DNA of 64,000 bases, from assembly GCF_004745575.1 (NCBI RefSeq), contig NZ_RPEM01000001.1, positions 248,001-312,000 of the forward strand, in the 5' to 3' direction. The DNA is from Pseudotabrizicola sediminis (GTDB lineage Bacteria > Pseudomonadota > Alphaproteobacteria > Rhodobacterales > Rhodobacteraceae). This document shows, one piece after another, positions 53,536-63,378 of the stretch. Within the stretch, counting starts at the first letter, position 1. The number at the start of each line of letters is the position of its first letter. The position numbers and the translations under genes were made by a program. The notes under the pieces are model-generated. The model ran no database searches and had not been told where the DNA came from. It was given only the letters and a program-made list of their open reading frames with translations.

Positions 53536-55383
53536 ATGTTACGCATCGAAGACATCACCTACAACGTCGAAGGCCGCCCCCTGTTTGAGGGGGCATCGGC
53601 CACCATTCCCACCGGCCACAAGGTTGGCCTTGTGGGCCGCAACGGCGCGGGCAAGACCACGCTGTTCCGCCTGATCAGGGGTGAGCTGGCGCTGGAGGGC
53701 GGCACCATCACCCTGCCCAACCGCGCCCGCATCGGCGGTGTCGCGCAAGAGGTGCCGTCGTCATCGACATCGCTGCTGGATACGGTGCTGGAGGCCGATA
53801 CCGAGCGCAATGCCCTGCTGGCCGAGGCGGAAACCGCCAAAGACCCGCACCGCATCGCCGAAGTTCAGGCCCGCCTGTCCGACATCGACGCATGGTCAGC
53901 TGAGGGGCGCGCGGCCTCCATCCTCAAGGGCCTGGGTTTTGATGCCGAGGCGCAAAAGCGCCCCTGTTCCGATTTCTCGGGTGGCTGGCGCATGCGCGTG
54001 GCGCTTGCGGGGGTGCTGTTTGCCCAACCCGACTATCTGCTGCTGGACGAACCGACCAACTATCTGGATCTCGAAGGCGCGCTTTGGTTGGAGTCCTACC
54101 TTACCAAATACCCCCATACCGTGCTGATCATCAGCCACGACCGCGGCCTTCTGAACCGCGCCGTTACCGGCATCCTGCATCTGGATCAGAAAAAGCTGAC
54201 CTATTGGTCCGGCCCCTATGACCAGTTTGCGCGTCAGGTGGCCGAACGCCGCGCCGTGCTGCAAGCCGAGGCGAAAAAGCAGGAAGCCCGCCGCGCCCAT
54301 CTGCAATCCTTCGTCGACCGCTTCAAGGCCAAGGCGTCAAAGGCCGTGCAGGCACAAAGCCGCGTGAAGATGCTGGAAAAGATGGAGACCATCACCGCGC
54401 CCGAGGATGCCAAGAAAGTGGTCTTCACCTTCCCCGCGCCCGAGGAGTTGTCGCCCCCCATCATCAACATGGAAGGCGCCGCCGTGGGCTATGGCGGCCC
54501 GGCGGTCCTGAAAAACCTGTCCTTGCGCATCGATCAGGACGACCGCATCGCTCTGCTGGGCCGCAATGGCGAAGGCAAATCGACGCTGTCGAAACTGCTG
54601 GCCAGCAAGCTGGAAACCATGGCGGGCAAAATCACCCGGTCGACCAAGCTACGCATCGGCTATTTCGCCCAGCATCAGGTCGATGAGCTGTATATCGACG
54701 AAACCCCGCTGCAACACCTGCAACGCCAGCGCCCCGCTGAGGGGCAACCCCGCCTGCGTGCGCGCCTTGCAGGCTTTGGCCTGATGGCAGATCAGGCCGA
54801 AACGGTCGTAGGCCGTCTGTCGGGCGGGCAAAAGGCCCGCCTGTCGCTGCTGCTCGCCACACTCGACGCGCCGCACCTGTTGATCCTTGACGAGCCGACC
54901 AACCACCTTGATATCGAATCGCGCGAAGCGCTGGTCGAGGCGCTGACCGAATATTCAGGCGCCGTGATCCTTGTGTCCCACGACATGCACCTGCTGTCCC
55001 TCGTGGCCGACCGGCTCTGGCTGGTCAAAGGCGGCGCGGTGACCCCTTACACCGAAGATCTTGAAGCCTATCGCAAGATGCTGCTGGCCGGGGATGAGCC
55101 CGAAAAGCCCGCCGCAAAGGTGATAGAGAAGCCAAAGAAAGCCAGCCGCGACGAGGTGCTGTCCTTGCGCGCCGAGGTGCGCAAATGCGAAGAGCGTCTG
55201 ACCAAGATCAACGACATGCGCGACAAACTTGCGAAAAAGCTGGCCGACCCCGAGCTCTATGAGGCCGCCCGCATCGGCGAGCTGGAAACCTGGAACAAGA
55301 AATACGCCGAAGTCATGAACGCGCTGGACAAGGCCGAAGCGCTCTGGCTCGCGGCGCAGGAAAAGCTGGAAAGCGCGGCCTGA
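53536..55383 (+). CDS. ABC-F family ATPase (YheS-like)
   Basis: A soluble 615-residue protein with two ABC domains and no membrane region. Walker A motifs are GRNGAGKTT and GRNGEGKST; signatures are SGGWRMRVALAG and LSGGQKARLSLLL. The linker between domains carries SFVDRFKAKASKAVQAQSRVKMLEKM, a YheS-type P-site tRNA-interaction motif region. A C-terminal helical hairpin of about 80 residues follows. ABC-F proteins act on the ribosome in translation or antibiotic resistance; this is probably the housekeeping type. Confidence 0.94.
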   Translation: MLRIEDITYNVEGRPLFEGASATIPTGHKVGLVGRNGAGKTTLFRLIRGELALEGGTITLPNRARIGGVAQEVPSSSTSLLDTVLEADTERNALLAEAETAKDPHRIAEVQARLSDIDAWSAEGRAASILKGLGFDAEAQKRPCSDFSGGWRMRVALAGVLFAQPDYLLLDEPTNYLDLEGALWLESYLTKYPHTVLIISHDRGLLNRAVTGILHLDQKKLTYWSGPYDQFARQVAERRAVLQAEAKKQEARRAHLQSFVDRFKAKASKAVQAQSRVKMLEKMETITAPEDAKKVVFTFPAPEELSPPIINMEGAAVGYGGPAVLKNLSLRIDQDDRIALLGRNGEGKSTLSKLLASKLETMAGKITRSTKLRIGYFAQHQVDELYIDETPLQHLQRQRPAEGQPRLRARLAGFGLMADQAETVVGRLSGGQKARLSLLLATLDAPHLLILDEPTNHLDIESREALVEALTEYSGAVILVSHDMHLLSLVADRLWLVKGGAVTPYTEDLEAYRKMLLAGDEPEKPAAKVIEKPKKASRDEVLSLRAEVRKCEERLTKINDMRDKLAKKLADPELYEAARIGELETWNKKYAEVMNALDKAEALWLAAQEKLESAA

Positions 55384-55460
55384 CCGCAGCCCTGCGATTT
55401 TTATCGCGAAACCGCCGCACACCGCTTTGCAAGCGCAGTGCGGGCGGCTAGCCTGCCCGC

Positions 55461-56075
55461 ATGGAAACCGCCTTCCTCATCACCGCCTTTGCCACGCTGT
55501 TTGTGGTGATCGACCCGCCGGGTCTGGTGCCGCTGTTCATTGCACTGACACGCGGCATGACCGCCGACCAGCGCCGGGCCATGGCGCAGCGCGCCTGCCT
55601 GATCGCGGCGGCGCTCCTCACGCTGTTCGGGCTGGCGGGCGAGGCGATTCTGGGTTTCATCGGCATTTCCATGTCGGCCTTCCGCATCGCGGGCGGCATC
55701 CTGTTGTTCCTGACCGCGCTCGACATGCTGTTTGAACGCCGCACCACGCGGCGCGAAGGCCAGACCGTGGATGAAGATCATGATCCGTCGGTCTTCCCGC
55801 TTGCCACGCCGTTGATCGCGGGGCCCGGCGCGATTGCCTCGATCATCCTGCTGATCGGGCAAGGCGGCGGCGACTGGCCCGCTACATTTGCCGTACTCGG
55901 CCTGACCTGGGGGATGATCTTTGTGACCTTCCTGTTCCTCTTGGCCTCGCCCCCGCTGGAACGGATGCTGGGCCGCACCGGCACCATTGTCATCACCCGG
56001 CTGCTGGGCATGCTGCTGGCCGCCCTGTCGGTGCAATTCGTGATCGACGGGATCCGGCAAACCGGCCTGATCTGA
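55461..56075 (+). CDS. MarC family integral membrane protein
   Basis: A 204-residue protein with six predicted helices. The N-terminal FATLFVVIDPPGLVPLFIALT and GAIASIILLIGQ are typical of the MarC/UPF0056 family. The name comes from E. coli marC, but that gene has no proven resistance role and the family function is unknown. It follows the ABC-F gene by 77 bases. Confidence 0.92.
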   Translation: METAFLITAFATLFVVIDPPGLVPLFIALTRGMTADQRRAMAQRACLIAAALLTLFGLAGEAILGFIGISMSAFRIAGGILLFLTALDMLFERRTTRREGQTVDEDHDPSVFPLATPLIAGPGAIASIILLIGQGGGDWPATFAVLGLTWGMIFVTFLFLLASPPLERMLGRTGTIVITRLLGMLLAALSVQFVIDGIRQTGLI

Positions 56076-56141
56076 TCGCCCGCCGATTGCAGACCCGGCC
56101 CCGACGCCCTACCTTTCCCCCAAAGCAACAGGAGCCCGCGC

Positions 56142-56717
56142 ATGGACGGCGACATGATCGCACGACTGGCCTATCTTGGCCTGCTGCTGGCAGCGATCGG
56201 CGGCTATATCATTGTAGAGTTTCGCGGCCGCATGGGTCAGGCCCTGCGTACCGCCGCCGCATGGGGCCTGATCGTGATCGGGCTGATGGCGGGCTATGGC
56301 CTGTGGCAGGACATGCGCACCGATATCCTGCCCCGGCAAGCGGTGGTTGAAGGCGGCGAGATCCGCCTGCCCCGCGCCGCCGATGGCCATTATTATCTGA
56401 CGCTGAGCATCGGCGGCACGCCGGTGCCCTTCATGGTCGACACCGGTGCCAGCGACATGGTGCTCAGCCTGTCAGATGCCCGGCGGCTGGGGCTGGACCC
56501 GGCCACCCTCGCCTTCATCGGACAGGCCCGTACCGCCAACGGCATCGTGCGCACGGCGCGCGTCACCCTGACCGATGTGACCCTCGGCCCACACCGCGAC
56601 GACCGGATCGGCGCGGTGGTGAACGAAGGCGATCTGGACATCTCTCTGCTCGGCATGGCCTATCTGGGCCGCTACTCTGTGGAGATCACCGGCGGCGAAA
56701 TGATCCTGCGGCGCTGA
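56142..56717 (+). CDS. Membrane-anchored retropepsin-like aspartic protease (TIGR02281 type)
   Basis: A 191-residue protein with two N-terminal hydrophobic segments (about 6-25 and 40-58) and a clan AA aspartic protease domain. The catalytic triplet D100-T101-G102 lies in FMVDTGASDMVLS. A single active-site motif implies a dimeric enzyme, as in retroviral proteases. The second signature region is ISLLGMAYLGRYSVEITGGEMIL at the C-terminus. The substrate is unknown; related proteins occur widely in alphaproteobacteria. Confidence 0.9.
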   Translation: MDGDMIARLAYLGLLLAAIGGYIIVEFRGRMGQALRTAAAWGLIVIGLMAGYGLWQDMRTDILPRQAVVEGGEIRLPRAADGHYYLTLSIGGTPVPFMVDTGASDMVLSLSDARRLGLDPATLAFIGQARTANGIVRTARVTLTDVTLGPHRDDRIGAVVNEGDLDISLLGMAYLGRYSVEITGGEMILRR

Positions 56718-56718
56718 T

Positions 56719-56742
56719 CCTTCCGCCTCGCGCGGCGGAAGG
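56719..56742. terminator. Hairpin between the protease gene and holC
   Basis: CCTTCCGCC (56719-56727) pairs with GGCGGAAGG (56734-56742) over a 6-base loop. It starts one base after the protease stop and lies between two convergent genes. There is no T-run. Confidence 0.55.
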
Positions 56743-56771
56743 TGCAGACCATTGCCACAGGCGCAGGCAGG

Positions 56772-57230
56772 TCAGGCTTTCTCGGCCTTCTTTTCCCATT
56801 TGCCCGACTCCTCCGACCAGTATTGCGCGGGCAGACCGGCGGCGGTCAGCGCTTTCCACTGACCACGCGCCTGCGACAACCGGCCGGGATCATTGCCGTC
56901 AAACAGCACCCAGACCCGTTCCAGCGTGGACGCCTCCTCCGCCTCCACCTCCGCGCCGTCGATCAGCATCAGCCCTTTCGCGCCATTGGTCACCGCCCCG
57001 GTGCCAAGCAGCAGCGGCTGGCGGGCATCCTGCGGCCCGCCCTCCATCCCGTGCGGCAGGAAACTGTCCTCGGGCGTGGCCCACAGCCGTGCGTCCAGCC
57101 GCTGCAACTCGGCCATCTGCGTGCCCCGGATCATCAACCGCCAGCCTTGCCCGCGCGCCCGCCCGATCAGCACCCGTGCGGTCTGTTCCGCCGAAGACTG
57201 GGTCAGGTGATAGAACATGACCGTCGCCAC
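56772..57230 (-). CDS. holC: DNA polymerase III subunit chi
   Basis: HolC (152 residues) links the clamp loader of the replicative polymerase to single-stranded DNA-binding protein. Matching regions are VMFYHLTQSSAEQ at the N-terminus, LDARLWATPEDSFLPHG and LMLIDGAEVE. The C-terminal lysine-rich tail is short. It begins four bases after the pepA stop, an arrangement common in proteobacteria. Confidence 0.94.
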   Translation of the reverse strand: MATVMFYHLTQSSAEQTARVLIGRARGQGWRLMIRGTQMAELQRLDARLWATPEDSFLPHGMEGGPQDARQPLLLGTGAVTNGAKGLMLIDGAEVEAEEASTLERVWVLFDGNDPGRLSQARGQWKALTAAGLPAQYWSEESGKWEKKAEKA

Positions 57231-57234
57231 GCGG

Positions 57235-58713
57235 CTATTTCCCTTCGAACCGGTCGCGGATCAACCGGTCGAGCGCCATCACCCCCCAGCCTGTCGCCCC
57301 CTTTGGCGCCAAAGTGCTGTCGGCCTTGAGCAGTGCCGTGCCCGCAATGTCCAGATGGCACCACGGCATATCGGGTTTGACAAACCGCGCCAGAAACTGC
57401 GCCGCCGTGATCGCGCCGCCATCGCGCCCGCCCACGTTCATCATGTCGGCGATGCGGGATTTCAGCTTGGCATCATAAGCCTCGCCCATCGGCAACCGCC
57501 ACGCGCCCTCGCCTTCCGCCTTAGCCGCCGAGAGGAACGCGTCACACAAGGCATCATCGTTCGAGAACACCCCGGTATTCTCATGCCCCAACGCCACGAT
57601 CACCGCCCCCGTCAGCGTGGCTAGGTCGATCATGGCGGATGGCTTGAACCGCTCTTGCGCGTACCAAAGCACATCGGCCAGCACCAACCGCCCCTCGGCA
57701 TCGGTGTTGATCACCTCGATGGTGTCACCCTTCATCGACTTCACCACGTCGCCCGGCCGCTGTGCGCGGCCATCGGGCATGTTTTCCACCAGCCCGACCA
57801 GCCCGACCACATTGGCGCGCGCCTTGCGCAGCGCCAGCGTGCGCATCACACCCGCCACTACACCGGCACCGCCCATGTCCATCGTCATCTCTTCCATCCC
57901 GCCCGCAGGCTTGATGGAGATGCCACCCGTGTCGAACACCACGCCCTTGCCCACCAGCGCAAAGGGGGCCTCGCCTTCCGGTCCGCCGTTCCACTGCATG
58001 ACCACAACTTTGGACGGCGTCTCGGACCCCATGCCCACGCCCAGCAGCGCGCCCATGCCAAGGGCGCGCAGGGCGTCTTCTTCCAGAATCTCGACCTCCA
58101 GCCCCAACTCCTGCATGGCGGCCAGGCGGGCGGCGAAATCGTCGGTGGTCAGCACATTGGCCGGTTCATTCACCAGGTCGCGGGTGAAAAACACGCCTTC
58201 CGCCACCGCAGCCCCGGCACCCGCCGCCGCCGCCACCTGTTCGGGCGCGCTGACCATCAGCGTCACCGGGCCCACCGGCTTTGGTGGTGCGGTCTTGTGC
58301 GGGGTGAAATCATAGGCCCGCAGTGCCAGACCAAAGGCGATATCCGCTGCCCGTGGGTGGTTTTCCGCGCACACCAGCGTTTCCACCCCCGACAGGGCGC
58401 GCCCCACCGCCGCCCCGGCCTTGCGCGCCTGATCCTGCGTCGCCTTGCGCGGCAGGCGCAGGATCTGCACCGCATCCGCCGCAAGCCCTGCCGGAAAGGC
58501 CAGATCCAGCGACTCGCCCGGTTTGAGCTTGTCAAACGCGTCAGACCCCACCGCCCGCGACACAGCCCCCCGCGTCAGCTTGTCAAGTTTGCGCACAAGC
58601 GGCGGCAGCGTCGTCCCGGCATCGGCCAGAACGGCAATCCGCCCCGGCTGGGCGGCAAGGCTGTCGGCATCACTTTCGCAAAACTTGATCGGCACGGGTT
58701 GGGTCATTGTCAT
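57235..58713 (-). CDS. pepA: Leucyl aminopeptidase
   Basis: PepA (492 residues) is an M17 di-metal aminopeptidase that removes N-terminal residues from peptides in the cytosol. The family signature NTDAEGRLVLADVL contains two metal ligands. VGKGVVFDTGGISIKP supplies the catalytic lysine and another metal-binding Asp. The hexamer-forming C-terminal domain is complete. It is divergent from lptF, and a 156-base region between them must hold both promoters. Confidence 0.96.
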   Translation of the reverse strand: MTMTQPVPIKFCESDADSLAAQPGRIAVLADAGTTLPPLVRKLDKLTRGAVSRAVGSDAFDKLKPGESLDLAFPAGLAADAVQILRLPRKATQDQARKAGAAVGRALSGVETLVCAENHPRAADIAFGLALRAYDFTPHKTAPPKPVGPVTLMVSAPEQVAAAAGAGAAVAEGVFFTRDLVNEPANVLTTDDFAARLAAMQELGLEVEILEEDALRALGMGALLGVGMGSETPSKVVVMQWNGGPEGEAPFALVGKGVVFDTGGISIKPAGGMEEMTMDMGGAGVVAGVMRTLALRKARANVVGLVGLVENMPDGRAQRPGDVVKSMKGDTIEVINTDAEGRLVLADVLWYAQERFKPSAMIDLATLTGAVIVALGHENTGVFSNDDALCDAFLSAAKAEGEGAWRLPMGEAYDAKLKSRIADMMNVGGRDGGAITAAQFLARFVKPDMPWCHLDIAGTALLKADSTLAPKGATGWGVMALDRLIRDRFEGK

Positions 58714-58869
58714 CCTCGGGCTGGTGTCAGGCGCACATGCGCCGCGAAGGGGAAAGGCTAGCCCGCTCCCCCGGCAATGACCAGAGACCAGTTGTCCCAG
58801 TTACCGGTTTTCAACGCCGCACATATCGCCTAGTTTACCGCCGACAAGGGTGAGGGAGCGACACAGACC

Positions 58870-60015
58870 GTGCCGAGATTTGACAGATACCTGCTGTCGC
58901 AACTTCTTGCGCTGTTCGGCTTCTTTTCGCTGTTGCTGGTGTCTGTCTACTGGGTCAACCGTGCCGTCGGCCTGTTCGACCAGCTGATCGGCGACGGACA
59001 GTCGGCGCTGGTCTTTGTGGAATTTTCCCTGCTGACCCTGCCCAATGTGATCCGGCTGGTGCTGCCGATTTCCAGCTTTGTGGCAGCGGTTTACGTCGCC
59101 AACCGGCTGATGAACGACTCTGAGCTGGTGGTAATGCAGGCGACCGGGTTTTCATCGTTCCGGCTGGCGCGTCCGGTGATCGTGTTTGGTCTTGTGGTCA
59201 TGCTGATGATGTCGGTGCTGACCCATGTTCTGGTGCCCATCAGCCGGACCGCCTTGACCGAACGCAGCGCCGAGATTGCCGAAAACGTCACCGCCCGTTT
59301 TTTGCGCAGCGGCCAGTTCCTGCATCCGGCAGATGGGCTGACGCTCTATATCCGCGACATCACCGATACCGGCGAATTGCGCGATATCTTCCTGTCCGAT
59401 GACCGCACAGAGGGCCAGACCCTGACCTATACCGCGCGCCGCGCGCTTCTGGCGCGCAGCGAAGATGGCCCGAAACTCCTGATGTTCGAAGGCATGACCC
59501 AAGAGCTGGATCAGGCCAGCCGCCGCCTGTCTGTCACCCGCTTTGCCGATGTGACCTATGATCTGGGCGGCCTGCTGGGGGATGGCCGCGAAAGCGCGCG
59601 CAGCATCGACGAAGCCTCGACGCTGGAGCTGTTGCGCGCCGATGCGGGCCTCAGCGCCGAGTTGCGATCGTCGCGCGCAAATCTGCTGCAGGAAGGCCAC
59701 AGCCGCATTGCCCAGCCCTTCCTTGCGGTTGCGGCGGCGCTGATCGGCTTTGGCGCGCTGCTGCTTGGCGCGTTCAGCCGCTTTGGCCTGTGGCGGCAGA
59801 TCGGGGTGGCGGTGGTGTTGCTGATCGTGGTGCAGATGATCAACACCCAAGGCACCGGGCTCGCGATCCGGTCGGAAAACGCCTGGCCTGCCGTTTACGC
59901 CGCCCCCATCGCCGGGATCGGCATCGGGGTGCTGCTGCTCTGGATGTCGCAACGCCCGCGCTGGCTCAGCCGCGCGCAGCGGGCAGGCATTGCAATGGAA
60001 GGCACGGGCGCATGA
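58870..60015 (+). CDS. lptF: LPS export ABC transporter permease LptF
   Basis: LptF (381 residues) forms, with LptG, the membrane part of LptB2FG, which extracts LPS from the inner membrane. The N-terminal MPRFDRYLLSQLLALFGFFSLLL and six helices around a periplasmic beta-jellyroll domain (about 125-275) are as expected. The start is GTG at 58870 behind GAGGGAG. The stop overlaps the lptG start (ATGA). Confidence 0.95.
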   Translation: MPRFDRYLLSQLLALFGFFSLLLVSVYWVNRAVGLFDQLIGDGQSALVFVEFSLLTLPNVIRLVLPISSFVAAVYVANRLMNDSELVVMQATGFSSFRLARPVIVFGLVVMLMMSVLTHVLVPISRTALTERSAEIAENVTARFLRSGQFLHPADGLTLYIRDITDTGELRDIFLSDDRTEGQTLTYTARRALLARSEDGPKLLMFEGMTQELDQASRRLSVTRFADVTYDLGGLLGDGRESARSIDEASTLELLRADAGLSAELRSSRANLLQEGHSRIAQPFLAVAAALIGFGALLLGAFSRFGLWRQIGVAVVLLIVVQMINTQGTGLAIRSENAWPAVYAAPIAGIGIGVLLLWMSQRPRWLSRAQRAGIAMEGTGA

Positions 60016-61109
60016 TCCTGTCCCGCTACATCGCACTGCGCTTTCTTTGGGCCTATCTGCAGGTGCTTGGCAGTTTCTGGGCGATCATGATGCTGATCGA
60101 CATGGTCGAACAGCTGCGCCGCTTTTCGGGCCAGGGCATCGGCACGGCGGGGGCGCTGCAGCTTGCGGCGATGAACACGCCCGCCAGCCTGTACCGCATT
60201 CTGCCGCTCATCACCATTCTGGCCGCGATCACCCTGTTCTTGTCGCTGGCGCGGTCGTCGGAGCTGGTGGTGATCCGGGCGGCGGGGCGATCGGCGCTGC
60301 GGTTTCTGGCGGCCCCGGTGCTGATGGCGCTGCTGATCGGCGGGGTGACGATTGCGGTGTTCAACCCGCTCGTGGCTGCGACGCAAAAGGAATATGACCG
60401 GCTTTGGGCGGCAGCGGCGGACGGGGCGGTCAGCACCCTGTCGCTGGCCGATACCGGGCTGTGGCTGCGGCAGGGCACCGATGAGGGGCAGACCGTGATC
60501 CGCGCCGTGCGCTCCAATGTCGACGGAACCGAGCTTTACGGCGTCACCTTCCTGCGCTTTGGCGAGGGTGGCCTGCCGGATGAGCGGATAGAGGCCGACA
60601 GTGCCCGCCTTGGTACCGGTGCCTGGGCATTGACGGGGGGCAAGCGTTGGGACATGTCAGGCGCGAACCCTGAACGCGAGGCGACCATCCTGCCCCCCGA
60701 TGCCACCCTTGCCTCGAACCTGACCGCAGCGCGCATCCGCGACAGCTTTGGCGACCCTTCGGCCGTGCCGTTCTGGGGCCTGCCTGCCTATATCGCCGGG
60801 CTGGAACGGGCGGGCTTTTCTGCGCGTGCGCACCGGGTCTGGTATCAGATGGAACTGGCACAGCCGCTGCTGCTGGTCGCCATGGTGCTGATCGCGGCAG
60901 GCTTTACTATGCGCCATGCGCGCTTTGGCAAAACCGGGGTCTATGTGCTGCTGGCAATCCTGGGCGGCTTTTTCATCTTCTTTCTAAGAAACTTTGCGCA
61001 AGTACTTGGCAACAATGGCCAAATACCGATTCTGCTTTCCGCTTGGGCCGCCCCCGTTGCCGCCATTCTCCTGGCCTTGGGCCTGCTGTTGCATCTGGAG
61101 GATGGCTGA
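60012..61109 (+). CDS. lptG: LPS export ABC transporter permease LptG
   Basis: LptG (365 residues), partner of LptF, with the same six-helix plus periplasmic-domain layout. The N-terminal MILSRYIALRFLWAYLQVLG and the C-terminal FGKTGVYVLLAILGGFFIFF are family-like. The ATG at 60012 overlaps the lptF stop by four bases; the frame back to 59790 is shadow of lptF. The stop shares a base with the lptD start. Confidence 0.95.
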   Translation: MILSRYIALRFLWAYLQVLGSFWAIMMLIDMVEQLRRFSGQGIGTAGALQLAAMNTPASLYRILPLITILAAITLFLSLARSSELVVIRAAGRSALRFLAAPVLMALLIGGVTIAVFNPLVAATQKEYDRLWAAAADGAVSTLSLADTGLWLRQGTDEGQTVIRAVRSNVDGTELYGVTFLRFGEGGLPDERIEADSARLGTGAWALTGGKRWDMSGANPEREATILPPDATLASNLTAARIRDSFGDPSAVPFWGLPAYIAGLERAGFSARAHRVWYQMELAQPLLLVAMVLIAAGFTMRHARFGKTGVYVLLAILGGFFIFFLRNFAQVLGNNGQIPILLSAWAAPVAAILLALGLLLHLEDG

Positions 61110-63292
61110 TGCGCACACCTTCAGGAACAGGTCGCACCCTGCGCCGTCTGCTGGCCGGCCTTGCCATCGGGGCGCTGCTGTCGCTGACCCCGGCCCGCAC
61201 CACCTTGGCGCAGGACATGGCGGCACTGGTGGCCAATTCTGTGCGCATCGACGCCGGTGGCCAACTGATCGCCGAAGGTGGGGTCGAGGTGTTTTATCAG
61301 GGCCGCACGCTCACCGCCGCCCGCATCGTCTATGACCGCGCCGGCGACCGGCTGATCATTACCGGGCCCATCGTGCTGGTGGACGGCGCCGACACAATTC
61401 TGGTTGCCGATCAGGCCGATCTTGCCGCCGACCTGACCGAAGGGGTGCTGACCAGCGCGCGGCTGGTGCTGAACCGCGAATTGCAGCTTGCCGCCAACCA
61501 GATCCAGCGCATCGGCGGCCGGTATACCCAGCTTGACAACACCGTCGCCTCATCGTGCAAGATCTGCAGCACCGCAGCGCCCTTGTGGGAAATCCGGGCG
61601 CGGCGTGTGGTGCATGATCAGCAGGAACGGCAGATCTATTTCGACCACGCGCAGTTCCGCGTCGCAGGCGTGCCGGTGGTGTATTTCCCCCGCCTGCGCA
61701 TGCCCGACCCGACGCTGGAACGCGCCTCGGGCGTGCTGGCCCCCACCATCCGCACCACCTCGGGTCTGGGCACCGGCATCAAGCTGCCGTATTTCCTGAC
61801 CCTCGGGCCGCACCGCGACCTGACGATCACGCCCTATCTGTCCACCAAATCCGGCCGCACGGTGGAATTGCGCTATCGGCAGGCCTTTGCCACCGGAACT
61901 GTCGATCTAAACGGGTCGGTGTCGCGGGATGACCTGTTGCCCGGCGACACCCGCTATTACCTGAACGCCACCGGTCAATTCGCCCTGCCCCAGGGCTTCA
62001 ACCTTTATGTTTTGGGCGTCATCGTCAGTGATCCGGCCTATCTGCTTGATTATGGCCTGCCCGAGACTGACCGCCTGGCCAGTGAGGTGGCCATCAGCCG
62101 CACAAAGCGCAATGAACACATCTCTGGTCGTCTGATCGGGTATCGCTCGATCCGCGAGGGCGAGGTGAATTCCACCCTGCCCACGCTCATCGCCGATCTG
62201 ACCTGGCATCGCCGCTTTTCCGGTGGTCCGCTGGGGGGCGAAGCCGGGATGCGCCTGCAGACCCATGGCCATTACCGCAGCTCGACCGATCCCACCGATC
62301 CCGATGGTGCGGCAGGCCCGTTACCCGCCTTTGGCCGCGATGTCACCCGCGCGTCCCTGCGGCTGGACTGGCGGCGCAACTGGGACTTGCCGATGGGCAT
62401 CATGGCCAGCACGCTGGGCGAGGTGACTGCCGATGCCTACCGCATCGGCGATGACGAAAGTTTTGCCGGCAGCCCGTCGCGGCTGCATGGCGGCGTCGCG
62501 GTCGAACTGCGCTGGCCCTGGGCCAAATCCGGTGCGGGGGGCGTAGGCCATGTGATCGAACCGGTGGTGCAGTTGGTCTGGGCCCCAAAGGGTACAGAAG
62601 CCCTGCCCAATGAGGATTCGGTGCTGGTCGAATTCGATGAGGGCAATCTGTTTTCCATCAACCGCTATCCGGGGTCGGATGCCACCGAACGTGGCGGGCG
62701 GCTGAACCTTGGCCTGTCCTATACCCGAGTCGATCCAGCGGGCTGGACCCTGTCTACCGCCGTGGGCCGGGTGTTCCGCACGGAAGATCTGGGCCAGTTC
62801 ACCGAAGCCTCGGGTCTGGATGGCCGCCGGTCTGATTGGCTGGCGGCAGCGCAACTGACCCTGCCGATGGGCATGGGCCTGACCCAGCGCCTGCTGGTCG
62901 ATGGTGATCTGAAGCTGACCAAATCCGAAACCCGGCTGGCGCTGGCGGGGGAACGCTATGGGATTGCTGGTTCGTATGTCTTTTTGTCTGCCGATCCCGA
63001 GGAAGAACGGCCTGCCGATATTGCCGAGCTGGCCTTTGACGGCAGCTACCGGATCAGCGAGGTCTGGACCGCCCGGGCCGAGGCCCGCTATGACATCGAG
63101 GCCGACCGCGCCAACCGCGCCGGGCTGGGGGTTCAGTTCCGCAACGAATGCGTTTCGGTCGATCTTTCTCTCTCGCGTCGGTTCACATCCTCGACTAATG
63201 TAAGGCCGACAACGGATTTCGGCCTTTCGGTCGATCTGGTCGGCTTTGGGGCCGGAACCGGTGCCGGCCCGTCGCGCAGTTGCAGACGCTGA
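61109..63292 (+). CDS. lptD: LPS-assembly protein LptD
   Basis: LptD (727 residues) inserts LPS into the outer leaflet of the outer membrane. The signal peptide ends TTLAQ. An N-terminal OstA/LptA-like beta-jellyroll is followed by a large C-terminal barrel. A CKIC pair sits at about residue 152, within ASSCKICSTAAPLWEIRA, and further cysteines lie near the C-terminus (ECVS and SCRR), consistent with the disulfides LptD needs. It starts within the lptG stop (TGATG). Its assembly depends on SurA and BamA, both also encoded in this window. Confidence 0.96.
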   Translation: MRTPSGTGRTLRRLLAGLAIGALLSLTPARTTLAQDMAALVANSVRIDAGGQLIAEGGVEVFYQGRTLTAARIVYDRAGDRLIITGPIVLVDGADTILVADQADLAADLTEGVLTSARLVLNRELQLAANQIQRIGGRYTQLDNTVASSCKICSTAAPLWEIRARRVVHDQQERQIYFDHAQFRVAGVPVVYFPRLRMPDPTLERASGVLAPTIRTTSGLGTGIKLPYFLTLGPHRDLTITPYLSTKSGRTVELRYRQAFATGTVDLNGSVSRDDLLPGDTRYYLNATGQFALPQGFNLYVLGVIVSDPAYLLDYGLPETDRLASEVAISRTKRNEHISGRLIGYRSIREGEVNSTLPTLIADLTWHRRFSGGPLGGEAGMRLQTHGHYRSSTDPTDPDGAAGPLPAFGRDVTRASLRLDWRRNWDLPMGIMASTLGEVTADAYRIGDDESFAGSPSRLHGGVAVELRWPWAKSGAGGVGHVIEPVVQLVWAPKGTEALPNEDSVLVEFDEGNLFSINRYPGSDATERGGRLNLGLSYTRVDPAGWTLSTAVGRVFRTEDLGQFTEASGLDGRRSDWLAAAQLTLPMGMGLTQRLLVDGDLKLTKSETRLALAGERYGIAGSYVFLSADPEEERPADIAELAFDGSYRISEVWTARAEARYDIEADRANRAGLGVQFRNECVSVDLSLSRRFTSSTNVRPTTDFGLSVDLVGFGAGTGAGPSRSCRR

Positions 63293-63378
63293 CGCGGGCA
63301 CGGCAAGGATCAGTCCCGCAAGGCAGACCAATCGGGCGCAAGACGCAGAAAGGCGCAAGAGCAGTGACGGCAGACCGC